DNA of 64,000 nt from Blepharisma stoltei (taxonomy: Eukaryota > Ciliophora > Heterotrichea > Heterotrichida > Blepharismidae). The notes beneath the pieces were generated by a model. It was not told the DNA's origin and did not search any database. It saw only the letters and a list, made by a program, of their open reading frames with translations. The stretch lies in contig CAJZBQ010000034.1 of NCBI GenBank assembly GCA_914767885.1, forward strand, positions 62,001 to 126,000, written 5' to 3'. Positions 34,330 to 46,300 of this stretch are shown one piece after another. Positions within the stretch are counted from its first letter, which is position 1. The number at the start of each line of letters is the position of its first letter. The translations under genes were made by a program, and so were the position numbers.

Positions 34330-36111
34330 CTTAAATCATGATTGGCATGCCTCTCTGGCTGCAATGTCTAGCTCAGCTTCTACATTTCTCTGTCAAAGTA
34401 TCTACTTTTTTAGGGGTGCTGATAATAACCTTAAGCCTTCCATATGCCTTTATAAGGCTACAAGATTATGACTCTCGCTGTTGATGGTTCTGAATTCTTT
34501 GGGAAAGCTGGACTCTATTATAATAAATGAGCTCAGAAACAATGTCACAATGGGAATTTCATATGCATTATTAATGTAAGAAGTCGAACATTCTGATCTT
34601 AGCTACAATATTTTAGTAGTCCTTGTAATAGTTTCCTGGATGAGAGGCATTACCTATTTCAGGATCTTTAAAAATACAAGATACATGGTAAACCTGATTA
34701 CTCAAGTAATAAAAGACATCACTTCATTCTTTATCCTCCTTTTCTATTCCACCCTTGCTTTTGCATTTATTTTCTTAGTCATGGATAAAGACGATCCTAA
34801 ATTGATTGACTATATCAAAATATCATATAGGCTAGACCTTGGCGATTTTGACCCTACTGGCTTTACCTCAATGCAATGGGTCTGCTTGTTCTTACTCCTC
34901 CCCATCTGTGAGCGAACAAAGCTATTAGAAAATATGGGTGAGGCTGAAAAAAATACACTGAATTTTTTTCAACACGTTTTTTTTTATGTGAAAATGACTC
35001 TAAAAACCATTAAAAAAACAATGGTAAAAAAAGAAGGTGGAAAAAAATATTAAAATTTTCAAACTAGGGTGTAAAAAAATATGTACCCCAAAAATGGGTC
35101 AAACAAGAGGAAAAAAATTCACATACAATTATATATTTATCTAATATGATTAATTTTATACATAGAAAATAGCTTATTTATATTAAGAATAAATAGAATT
35201 TGCATGTTTAATTTCCATTTTAAATAAGATATTATCAAATAAATGTAAGAAATGCACAACATATGTTAATAAATTATTTTTAGCAAAAATAGTATGAAAA
35301 AAATACGCTAAAAAATTGTAAATGTATTATGTTCATAATGATGGAATAAATAAAAACAGATAATAATAAGGAGTTAAGCTAGCCTCATAAGCAGCTATAG
35401 ATCAACAAAGTAAAAGACTCAAAATTGAATATAGTTCATGCACCGATATAGATTTATTTATTGACGTTTTAAACATAAATTTTACAAAGTAAATTAGCAT
35501 TTGCTTTCCAATTTTTTGTAAAATGGATTTTTTTAAATTTACAACAACAAAAAAATTTATATATAATTTTTAAAAAAAAAATTAACCTTTAGCGAACAAG
35601 ATTTTTTTGCCCGTCCATATACGGGGAGTTAGCTACTATGATAAATATGATTATCATGCTAAACCTCTTGATCTCAATCATGGGCGACACTTTTGGAAAA
35701 GTCCAAGAAAACGCCGAAATTGCAGACAGAAAAGAATTACTAGGGATGATCAGTGAAATAGAAACATTGATGTTTTGGAAGAAAAGCTGCACTGAAAAAT
35801 CTTATTTCCAAGTACTTACGGGTGAAGAATCTGAAGAAACAGAAAAAAATATTAAAAAATTTATCAAGAAAAACATAAAAAGATACCACTTGCAGACTCT
35901 AAAAATGATGGAAAGTCATGGAGAAATGTTGGAGAGCCATGGAGAAATGTTGAAGAAGATATGGACTAAGTTAGAAGGAGACAAGAAAGAAGGAGACAAG
36001 AAAGAAGGAGACAAGAAAGAAGAAGATAAGAAAGAAGAGAAAGTTGAAGAGTCATCTAATGAAAAAAGCGGTGAAGAAAGCGGAGAAAAAAGTGGAGAAG
36101 AAGAAGATTAA
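34330..36111 (+). pseudogene. Inverted, 5'-truncated WD40-TRP channel copy D (membrane domain only)
   Basis: The intact stretch is 34640-34894 plus 35632-36111, joined across an IES (245 residues). It contains S5-pore-S6 with GDFDPTGFTSMQWVCLFLAT and NLLISIMGDTFGKVQENAEI, then a tail with repeated DKKEG units and an acidic end. 34330-34640 matches the S3-S4-side segment of copy C with stops. No WD40 part; opposite orientation to A-C and abutting the MULE relic. It could still be transcribed but is probably a pseudogene. Confidence 0.7.
34895..35631 (-). mobile_element. IES in channel copy D: expanded MITE family 1 (737 bp)
   Basis: TTA at 34892-34894 and 35629-35631. The left end has CTCCTCCCCATCTGTGAGCG; the right end has TTAACCTTTAGCGAACAAG and GGGGAG. 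Removal restores Leu-Phe-Leu-Ala-Thr-Met-Ile-Asn, as in A, B and C, which lack the insert. About 350 bp longer than the family norm, so something unrelated sits inside (35050-35400). Confidence 0.8.
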
Positions 36112-36447
36112 GCTTTTAGCATATTATTTATTCCTTAATTTTTCATTAATTCGAAATGAAAAGTATTTTTTAAATTATTGTGGCTGTTTCAGCAGTAGAC
36201 TTGAAATTTTTATAAACACTAAAGCGGATATTGGTAGATGTCATCAAAAAAACGTAAATGTAAACTAACTAAAGATTATTTTCTTTTATACGTAAAAACT
36301 CAAATATATACTAAAAAACTTGATTGAAGAATATAGAAAAATGAACAGTAGCAACAACGAAAATAAAAATGAAATTTTTAAATTAAAAAATTTATATCAA
36401 ATTAATTTAAAGTAATTGCAATGATTAATTATATCCTAGAAAATAAT
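36112..36447. other. 3' flank of channel copy D
   Basis: Carries the inverted counterpart of the 3'-flank repeat seen after copies A-C (TGGCTGTTTCAGCAGTAGAC). No gene. Confidence 0.5.
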
Positions 36448-36474
36448 TCATATAAAAATCATTAAAAAACAAAA

Positions 36475-36625
36475 ATTTTCAGGCTTTCGTAGGGGTTGAG
36501 CTGAATTTACCTCGCTGAGGTAAAATCCGCCGCCCTCAAAACCGTTGTTGAGGTAAAATCCGCCGTCAAAAAAGTGACGGTTTTCCAAAATGGCGGAATT
36601 TACCCGGAGGTGTGAAAAAAGTGTC
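36475..36625. repeat. Short imperfect repeat block with GAGGTAAAATCCGCCG units
   Basis: GAGGTAAAATCCGCCG occurs twice in tandem within 50 bp, and a related GGCGGAATTTACC lies inverted nearby, giving a hairpin. GC-richer than its surroundings. Possibly a small MITE. Confidence 0.5.
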
Positions 36626-36956
36626 AAAAATAGATGAAAAAACCTCAAACGGAAAAACAAATTAAAATATTATAAACACTACTGATTATTTAAAGATACG
36701 CAAATATATATTTGTCTGCGTAATCTCACAGCAAATTAAATAATAATTACACATATAATAGATGCATTATCTGTAATAAAAAGATTGAAATATATGTAAA
36801 CATTTTTGGTCCATTTACAAAAATGCGGGAGAAAAACCCCAATAGGTAATTTTTTATCTGTACCCAGACTTTAAAGGCAAAATCAAGAGAACAGAATACA
36901 AAAAATAGACAAATAGTAATTTCCTCATATAAAGTTCTTTTTCAGTATAATAGAGT

Positions 36957-37420
36957 ACTAGCAACACTTGCACCATCAGCAATATTGGCAATATTATCAA
37001 AAGCTAGCACCATCAGCAATAATAGAGATTATAGCAAAACTAGCAGCATCAATGCTAGCCACATTAGCAACACTAAGAACACATGCACCACCAACAATAA
37101 TAGAGATTATAGCAACACTAGCAGCATCAGCAATGCTAGCAACAATAGCAACAATCGCCACACTAGCAATAATAGCAACATTATTAAAACTAGAAACACA
37201 GCAGCATCAACACTACTAGAAATTCTAGCAACACTAGGAGCATCAACACTATTAGAAATTCTAGCAGCACTAGCATCATTAGCAATGCTAGCAAATTTAG
37301 CAATAATAGCTACACTACGACATCAGAATTAGTAACATAACTAGCCACACTAGAACCATCAGCAATGCTAGCCATTCCAGCAAAACTAGCAACATCAAAA
37401 TACTATCAACTGCTGCAGCA
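36957..37420 (+). repeat. AGC/CTAGCA-rich minisatellite
   Basis: Degenerate tandem units built on CTAGCA, AGCAACA and AGCAAT with larger direct repeats such as CACCATCAGCAATA and ATAATAGAGATTATAGCAA (twice). All three forward frames stay partly open, as expected for a triplet repeat, and no start context or homology supports a gene. Confidence 0.75.
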
Positions 37421-37515
37421 ATATTTTTTTGTCCTGTGACGGGCATGAAAATATTACTATAATAAATAATAAATAATAGCGTATGCTATCTTTTATTAAC
37501 TAAAATATATAGTAA

Positions 37516-37556
37516 TTTGCCGAGGATGGCGGAAGATAGCGCCATCCTCGGGTAAT
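37516..37556. repeat. Solo hairpin related to the MULE-embedded MITE end
   Basis: TTGCCGAGGATGGC pairs with GCCATCCTCGGGTAA over a short loop. Same layout as the palindromic end at 32935-32975. Confidence 0.65.
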
Positions 37557-40405
37557 TACAATAATTTAAAATGGCACAGCTTATCGAAAATCTTTTTAAA
37601 AGTGAGGAATTTCTTCTCACGCTCTATCAAGAGAAGAGCTTACTGAAAAGCTTATTGACAGACATCTACCAATATCCTCTTTAATGTTTACAAAAATTCA
37701 AGTCTACTGCTGAAACAGCAGCAATAAATGCCAGACAATTCATAAAAAGCTTGCTATTTCAAATTAATGAAAAATTAAAGGAATAAGTAATTAGCTAAAA
37801 GCTTAATCTTCTTCTCCACTTTCTTCTCCGCTTTCTTCACCGCTTTCTTTATTAGAATGCTTTTCATCTTTATATTCTTTCTTCTCTCCTTCTGATTTAG
37901 TCTGCATCTTTGTCAACATTCCTTCAAGGATGTCCAGCCTTTTAATTGTCTCCAAGTGGTATCTTTTTATGTTTTTTTTGATAACTGTCACTCTAGTGTT
38001 CATATTTTTTTCTATTTCTTCAGATTCTTCAGCAGTAAGTGCTTGGAAATAAGATCTTTCAGTGCATTTTTTCTTCCAAAACATCAATGCTTCTATTTCA
38101 ATAATCATCCCTAGTAATTCTTTTCTATCTGCAATTTCGGCGTTTTCTTGGACTTTACCGAAAGTGTCGCCCATAATTGAGATCAAGAGGTTTAGCATGA
38201 TAATCATATTGATCATAGTAGCTAAGAACAAGCAGACCCATTGCATTGAGGTAAAGTCGGTAGGGTCAAAATCACCAAGGTCTAGCCTATATGAGATTTT
38301 GATATAGTCAATTAATTTAGGATCTTCTTTATCCATGACTAAGAAAATAAATGCAAAAGCAAGGGTGGAATAGAAGAGGAGGATCAAGAATGAAGTGATG
38401 TCTTTTATTACTTGAGTAATCAGATTTACCATGTATCTTGTATTTTTAAATATCCTGAAATAGGTGATGCCTCTCATCCAGGAAACTATTACAAGGCCTA
38501 CTAAAATATCATAGCTAAGATCAGAATGTTTGCCTTCTCTGCCCAATTAAGGCATGTGTAGACTGTTGTCAATATAGTTCTAATCGCATCTATATAATTC
38601 CAGATATCCTCTATATACTCGGAAGGTGATGTGGCAAACTGAAATACTTCATAGGCAGACAGCAGCATGCTGAAAATAAAAATAATTATCAAAGGCAACT
38701 GTTCTCCTATAAAATATAGCAGATAAACCGACAACAAAACCATATAGATGGTATATATGATAACTTGCCAGTACATAGCCCATTTAAGGTTTTCCCACTT
38801 ATGATCTAATATATCTTGTATAAATTTAGTCGTAAAAATAGCGGAATTCGGACACCCTTCAAGACTGTCCAAGAACTTAGTGCTCTCTTCAGAACCATTA
38901 GTTAATGGAAGCGGCAAAGAAGTTAGCATGCATGTCACAGGCTTGCCTTGAGTTTTTTTCTCCTCTCCCAGCCCGAAATTTGATTCTATTGGATAAATTT
39001 CTTTTGAGCGATAATAAATAGGGGTTTGCAATGATTCGTCAACAAACTTAACGAATTTTCCTGTATAAGGAGTATAGATTATTTTATAAAACTTGGTTAA
39101 AAAAGGATAGCCAAGCTTATTAAGCCCAATAATGCAATCGTTGGATATGAAATTAAGGGCATTAGAATTTCCTTTTAAAATTTTTCCAAAAGAGGATACT
39201 ACGACACTCACACAGCCTGAAAACTGCTTTTTAATAGCAAAAGATAGAGCATTTTCACCGAAATTGGTATTGAATAGTGAGCCTCCACCATCAAGAGCTA
39301 ATTTGAGCAGATTTGGATGGTTGAAGTAAGAATAAAGATGAAGAGTATTGATTCTATATGGCATTATAATCCATTGATCGTTCTCTGGTTTATACTGCTT
39401 TCCCTTATTATTTATGAGGTCCATCACATATTCTATATAAGAAAACTCGCTGTAAGGCTCGGCAACTGCTACAACGTCATTTGCAAGTGGATTTTTCATA
39501 ATAAACAAATTATCAGCATCACACTTCGTTTTTTCATCTTTTTCTTTTTCTTCCTTTTTCTTTATCATATTTTTCATTATCATATAGGCTAAGTATTTTT
39601 CATCAGCTGTTAGTTGAAAATATTCTATCTCCTGCTTAATGTCATAATGAAACAGCTGATTGTATGTAATAAGGCACCAAAAAGTGATTTTGCCTTCTTT
39701 AGTGGCAACAATCATATTTTTCTGATCTTTTAATATGTGAATTTTATTAATTCTTCCTCCAGCCTTAAATCTCGCTAGTAATCCTCTTGTTTTCCAATTA
39801 TATACGAATATTGAGCCCGATTCACTTCCAATCACCACATTTTCTTCATTTTGAAAAGTGCTTAAACTTATTACTTCTTGGTCTTTTTCTCCTTTAAGAG
39901 GTGAGATTGCAAATTCACCAGTAGAAATGTCCCAAAAATAAACAGACCCAGTGTAGTTTCCAGCAGCAATCACATTGGAAGACGGCAATAAAATAATTTC
40001 GCTAATATAACTTTCGCTTCCTTTGAATTCCCTGACCTTTTTCATGGTTTTAATATCCCATAGGAACACTTTGTGGGAAGTCCCACCAGTTGCACAATAT
40101 GCTTTATCAGGGCTGATAGTGCGTGTTTTAAAATAGCCAATGTCACACCCATTTCGCGGGATTTTGACACTTTTTTTGCTTATTAAGTCGTACCTGACTA
40201 TGGAATCATAGGTTAGAATCATTATGTTTCTCTCATCAATGAAATTGTAATAATATATTCTGTCATCGTCAATTGTAACTATCTTTCAGTCTTGTTAGTA
40301 GACAAATCCCACTTCTCTAATGTGATCATGTTACTAGTTTTAATAATCAAATTGCTTTCTGTTGGGGAAATTTCGAAATCTCAAACTTTTTTTGATAATT
40401 CTTTA

Positions 40406-41466
40406 ATCCCCTCCATTTAAATTCAAACAAAAAATCATGTTCGATTAAAGGGGGTCAATTTTTTTAAAAAATATAAATTGAACTTAATTTTAATTTCATT
40501 TTATATAAAAAATTATTGTGTCTTGTACCTATTTGGGCACACAAGTATGTGAGCCATACTAGTGGCCAGCTTCGTATTTTTCCAAGGCTGGGATACGAAA
40601 CTAGCCACCATTATGGTTCATGCGCTTGCCCCCAAAAAGGCACAATAATTCAAAAAATTAATCTTATCAGTGTTTAAACTATTTAAATAATATTCATTTG
40701 TTCAACTAATTTTAAGAATTAGCATTTTTAGTTAGTTAGTTTTAAGCTGGGTATTTATAGTCCCTACTTCGTGGACTGCATGCTGCGGTTTTACCTGCAG
40801 GGTGGCAGAGCGTATCCACAGCAAGCCCGGGCCGAAACCCCCGGTTTCTCGGTAGAGGTGAGGTCAAGGGACAGAGCACTGTCTTAGCTGACCGCCTCCA
40901 TTTTCCAACTTGCTGTGTCGCCCAAGTTGACGCCAACACTGCCATTTCCATTCGCCAGATCGCCCTTTTTGATCGAACCCTTTTAACTGGAGAGACTTGT
41001 GCCCTTGAGATCCTAAGTCGAGCCTCACCTTCCCCTTTTTCCCGGATCATCTCCAAGAAAAAACTCAACCCCTTACGGGATTCGGGGCGATGCCACCAAG
41101 TAGCTTAGGCAAGTAATCCCCCTGCCTCTTTCGGACACCGAGTCTGGGCCTCGGCGCTACTGGCAAAAAAGATGCGAAAAACTGCTGCCCGGGTCAGGCC
41201 ACAAAATCAGCGGAAATTGTGCTGGGCCTCTCGCCTCGAGGCTAGCCCTTACCTTGAGTAGCTCTTCGCATCCAAAAACCACGTCCGGTATACATAAGGT
41301 CGCCCGCCACGGAAGGACAGGTCGCTCGTCTCCGGCCATTTTATGTATATAATTAGCATTTTTAATATAATTGTTTTTTATTAAATAAATTGATCAAATT
41401 TAAAGTAGGTTAAGTACCAAAAATGTAAATTTACCAAATATTTTATTCCAATTAAAAGGAGAGTTA
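40406..41466. mobile_element. IES family 2 in channel copy B (1061 bp, retroposon-loaded)
   Basis: TTA at 40403-40405 and 41464-41466, the same codon position as in copy A, with the same inverted ends (CCCCTCCATTTAAATTC; CTCTCCTTTTAATTGG on the other strand). Longer than A's version because of the nested retroposon-like element at 40731-41350. Copy C has an empty site. Confidence 0.82.
40731..41350 (-). mobile_element. GC-rich retroposon-like element, subfamily II (620 bp)
   Basis: The 14-bp target duplication AATTAGCATTTTTA lies at 40717-40730 and 41351-41364. A (TAGTT)n-type run at 40731-40740 is the tail of a minus-oriented element. Its body shares the CTCACCTCTACCGAGAAAC block and the 3' end with 27027-27631. 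Frames of 60 and 108 codons are present on the minus strand but resemble nothing I know. Confidence 0.82.
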
Positions 41467-42649
41467 GTTACCCCAGGAAATTTCAATGAGCGGAGTTTTC
41501 CGTCCATCCCATTTGTGTATATCAATTTCCCATCAGAGGAAAGCATCACAAAATTAAGGCTCCCACTATGGACTTGGACTTCTGACATTTGCTCTTTGTT
41601 TTTAATGTCCCAAAATATAAGCTTTCCTTTTTCATCTCCTAATATAAGCGTATTTTCATCATTTGCTATAACTGGCGAGAAAACTCTTTCTTTCATTAAA
41701 ACTTTGCATTTTTCCAAAGGATTTACATTGATAATAAATACAGTATCTCAAAAAACTGCTATAATTTTAGATTCGTTAGGAGAAAATTCCAGATAATCAA
41801 TTAGCTCAAAACATTCAAGCATTTCATTTTGGCTTGAAGATTCTAAATTTGTCAATGTCAATTTATGATCGCTTGAAAAAGTGGCAAGCTTTCCAGCCCG
41901 GGACGATTTTTTCAGCAAAAATTTGCCCATTTTTTGCCAAATTTGCAAATATTTTTACATTTTTACAAAATTGTGCCGAAAAGGTGCCATCCGAAAAAAA
42001 ATTCCCTCCAGTCCGTGATAAAGCCATTTCAGCGAACTCTCCTTCAAGAATGTCTTCTCTTTCTTCAAAATTTTCAGGATTGACTTTGACTATTTTTTTG
42101 TAGTCTAATAGGACATATAAAAAATTTTTATCATAAGACTGGACCATTTTACGGATATGATGACCAAAATCCAAAGTCTTTTCTTTGACTGGGAGAAGGG
42201 AAGGAAGCTTAACCTCATGAAGAGATTGAAAGGAGGAGAAGATTGCTTTTTGTTCTCCTTTTAGAACTGCTACAGATTCTATTCGCTCCCAGAGTTTTTT
42301 CTCGTCGATTCTTTTGGTCTTCATGTCGATATAAAGAGCAAGCCCTTCACAAGTGGAGGCGACATAATGAGTTTCGTCTGACAGCTTTACTATGTTGGAT
42401 ATTTGGTAAGGCACATTGACTTGTGAATGTAGGAGACTGTTGAAAACAACTGAAATATTAGCTAAAGCTTCGCTCATTTTATCCGGCTTTGCTTTATCAT
42501 TGGTAACTTGAACAGTTGCAGGATTGATTTGGTTAGGTTTGAACTCCATTTCTACCATCGTAGAAAGAAGAGCAGCATCTTTCAATGATTTGACATCGCC
42601 TAGAAGAGGTTTAGATAACTGAGTATTATCCATTTATATAATTTTCAAA

Positions 42650-42885
42650 GCACTGAAAACTTTAAAAACCTAAGGTATTCTATATAAAACTTACAAGTTT
42701 AAAAGTTTCAATTGCATTTTCGTATGGATCAGCGTTATAGGCTTGACTTTCCCAAACATTAAATGCTTTTCTTGCAAGTTTTTTCTTATAGTATCATCCA
42801 ATGTATTTTCTTGTGTAACTGAAAAAATATAAAAATCAAGCAGCCCATGCATGGACCTTTTTATTAGTCAATTTTTATAGATTTA
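42650..42885 (-). pseudogene. 3' fragment of gene X (duplication hitch-hiker)
   Basis: Matches gene X from its last ~70 codons to the stop, including the 15-nt intron sequence and the AAT-ACC-TTA-GGT-TTT-TAA ending, but without the MITE that interrupts the X terminus at 47321-47668. It is an empty-site allele of that IES. No 5' part, so it is a relic. Confidence 0.75.
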
Positions 42886-43356
42886 AATTAAATATTTTTG
42901 ATTAATTGTTAAAATTATGATTAGTAATGTCTTTACAAAGCCCAAAAATTTTTGCTTTTTAATTAGTGATTTTTTTATATATATAATTAGGATTTAGAAA
43001 ATGCAACGTGAAATGCAGCTTAAAAAATATTTTTCTTTAAATATAGAGTATTCTACATGAATTTATAATTTAAAATTTCAACTTCATTTTTATATGGATT
43101 TCTGCTATAAATCATTTTTCTATATCTTCAATCAAGTTTTTTTAGTATATATTTTAGTTTTTACATTTAAATGAAAATAATCTTACGTTAAGTTTACAGT
43201 TACACTTTTTTTGCTGACATCTACCAATACCTCTTTAATGTCTACAAAAATTTCAAGTCTACTATTGAAACAGCCGCAATAAAAGCCAAACAATTCATAA
43301 AAAGCTAGCTATTTCGAATTAATCGAAAATTAAGGAATAAATAATATACTAAAAGC
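42886..43356. other. AT-rich flank of channel copy C
   Basis: Contains the 3'-flank repeat of the channel units at about 43190-43340. Nothing else recognised. Confidence 0.5.
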
Positions 43357-46300
43357 TTAATCTTCTTCTTCTCCACTTTGTTCTCCGCTTTCTTCACCGC
43401 TTTCTTCATCAGATGACTCTTCAATTTCCTCTTCTTTCTTGTCTCCTTCTAACTTAGTCCATATCTTCTTCAACATTTCTTCAAGGCTGTCCATCCTTTT
43501 TAGAGTCTGCAAGTGGTTTCTTTTTATATTTTTCTTGATAACTGTCACTCTGGTGCTAATATTTTTTTCTGTTTCTTCAGATTCTTCACCAGTAAGTACT
43601 TGGAAATAAGATCTTTCAGTGCATTTTTTCTTCCAAAACATCAATGTTTCTATTTCACTGATCATCCCTAGTAATTCTTTTCTGTCTGCAATTTCGGCAT
43701 TTTCTTGGACTTTTCCAAAAGTGTCGCCCATGATTGAGATCAAGAGGTTTAGCATGATAATCATATTTGTCATAGTAGCTAAAAACAAGCAGACCCATTG
43801 CATTGAGGTAAATCCAGTAGGGTCAAAATCACCAAGGTCTAGCCTATATGATATTTTTATATAGTCAATTAATTTAGGATCTTCTTTATCCATGACTAAG
43901 AAAATAAATGCAAAAGCAAGGGTGGAATAGAAAAGGAGGATAAAGAATGAAGTGATGTCTTTTATTACTTGAGTAATCAGATTTACCATGTATCTTGTAT
44001 TTTTAAATATCCTGAAATAGGTGATGCCTCTCATCCAGGAAACTATTACAAGGCCTACTAAAATATTGTAGCTAAGATCAGAATGTTCGACTTCTTACAT
44101 TAATAATGCATATGAAATTCCCATTATGAGATTGTTTCTAAGATCATTTATTATCATAGAGTTCAGCTTTCCCAAAGAATTCAAAATCAGCAACAGCGAG
44201 AGTCATAATCTTGTAGCCTTATAAAGGCATATGGAAGGCTTAAGATTATTATCAGCACCCCTAAAAAAGTAGATACTTTGACAGAGAACTGTAGAAGCTG
44301 AGCTAGACATTGCAGCCAGAGAGGCATGCCAATCAATGATTTTAAGAACCCAGAATTTAAGGTTTTCCCACTTATGATCTAATATATCTTGTATAAGCTT
44401 AGTCGTAAAAATAGCAGAATTCGGGCACTCTTCGAGACTATCTAAGAAATCAGTGCTCGCTTTAGAGCCATTAGTTAATGGAAGCGGCAAAGAAGTTAGC
44501 ATGCATTTTACAGGCTTGCCTTCAGTTCTTTTCTGTCTCTGCTGCACAAAATTTGATTCTAATGGATAAATTTCTTTTGAGTGATAATAAATAGGGGTTT
44601 GCAATGATTCGTCAACAAACTTGACGAATTTTCCTGTATAAGGAGTATAGATTAGCTTATAAAACTTGGTTAAAGAAGGATAGCCAAGCATATTGAGCCC
44701 AATAATGCAATCTTCAGATATGAAATTAAGGGCATTAGAATTTCCTTTTAAAATTTTTCCAAAAGAGGACACTATTGCGCTCACACAGCCTGAAAACTGT
44801 TTTTTAATAGCAAAAGATAGAGCATTTTCACCGAAATTGGTATTGAATAGTGAACCTCCACCTTCAAGAGCTAATTTGAGCTGATTTGGATGGTTGAAGT
44901 AAGAATACAGGTGGAGAGTATTGATTCTATATGGCATTATAATCCATTGATCGTTTTCTGGTTTATGCTGTTTTCCCTTATTATTTATGAGGTCCATCAC
45001 ATATTTCATATAAGAAAACCCGCTGCCAGGCCCGGCAGCAACTACAACTTCAGTTGCAAGTGGATTTTTCTTAATAAACAAATTATCAGCATCACTATCC
45101 GCTTCTTCATCTTCATATAAATCTTCTTCTTCTCTTTCTTCTTTTTCTTCTTTTTCTTCTTCGCACTTTCCTTTTTCTATTTTTTTCTCATTTTCATATT
45201 TTTCTTCCTTTTTAATAATCATATAGGTTAAATATTTTTCATCAGCTGTTAGCTGAAAATATGCTATCTCCTGCTTAATATCATAATGAAACAGCTGATT
45301 ATATGTAATAAGGCTCCAAAAAGAGATTTTGCCTTCTTTAGTGGCAACAATCATATTTTTCTGATCTTTTGCTATGTGAATTTTATTGATTTCTCCTCCA
45401 GCCTTAAATGTGGCTAGTAATGTTTTTGTTCTCCAATTATATACGAATATTGAGCCCGATTCACTGCCAATCACCACATTTTCTTCATTTTGAAAAGTGC
45501 CTAAACTAACTACTTGTTGGTCTTTTTCTCCTTTAAGAGGTGAGATTACAAATTCACCAGTAGAAATGTCCCAAAAATAAACAGTCCCACTGTAGTTTCC
45601 AGCAGCAATAGCATTGGAAGACGGCAAGAAAATAATTTCTCTAATATAATTATCACTTCCTTTGAATTCCCTGACCTTTTTCATAGTTTTAATATCCCAT
45701 AAGAACACTTTTTGGGCGCTTCCGCCGGTTGCATAATATGCTTTATCATGAGTGATCGCATATGCAAAAATACAGTCAGAGTCGTCATCAACAAGGAGGA
45801 TTTCGATACTTTCTTTGCTTATTAAGCCATATTTGACTAAGGAATTAGAGGTCAGAATCATTATGTTTCTTTCATCAATGATTTTGTAATAATCAATTTC
45901 ATAATTATTGATTGTAACTATGTCATCAACCTTGTTAGTGGGCAAATCCCACTTCTTGAATGAGTTTTCGTCGATAGTTTTAATAATCAAATTACTTCCT
46001 GTTGGAGAAATATCGTAATTGCTAACTTTTTTTGATAATTCTTTAGTAAACTCAGGAAATCTCAGTGAGCAGAATTTCCCGTCAAACCCATTTGTGTATA
46101 TCAGAGGAAAGCTTAACAAAATAAAGGGGCTTACTATGGACTTGGACTTCTGAGATTTGCTCTTTGTTTTTAATGTCCCAAAATGTAAGCTTTCCATTTT
46201 GATTTCCTAATATAAGTGTATTTTCGTCATTTGCTATAACAGGCGAGTAAACGTCTTCTTTCATTTTGAAAACTTTAATGACTTCCAAAGGATTTACATT

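Larger units (their letters stand above)
37803..42633 (-). pseudogene. WD40-TRP-like ion channel, copy B (frameshifted)
   Basis: Same architecture as copy A. The WD40 N-terminus runs from ATG 42633 (MDNTQLSKPLLGDVKSL). A second propeller half and a full membrane region follow: S1 MYWQVIIYTIYMVLLSVYLL, S2 LIIIFIFSMLLSAYEVFQF, S3 near YIDAIRTILTTVYTCLNW, and S6 NLLISIMGDTFGKVQENAEI, with an acidic tail to 37803. It is the only copy with contiguous S1-S3. Lesions: a frame change near 41900-41960 around an AT-rich expansion, a 1-nt loss near 40287 giving a TAG, and a +1 shift at 38525-38550 between S3 and S4. IES family 2 (40406-41466) interrupts it. Probably a pseudogene unless the small shifts are sequence errors. 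Confidence 0.65.

Noticed and set aside
36968-37332. Ala/Thr/Asn-rich frames of 83 and 115 codons
   Set aside because: Produced by the AGC-type minisatellite; several frames are open at once.
44203-46197. Treating the 664-codon frame of channel copy C as an intact separate gene
   Set aside because: Its first 40 codons are an out-of-frame reading of WD40 sequence caused by an 11-nt deletion, and its end diverges after DHKWENLK.
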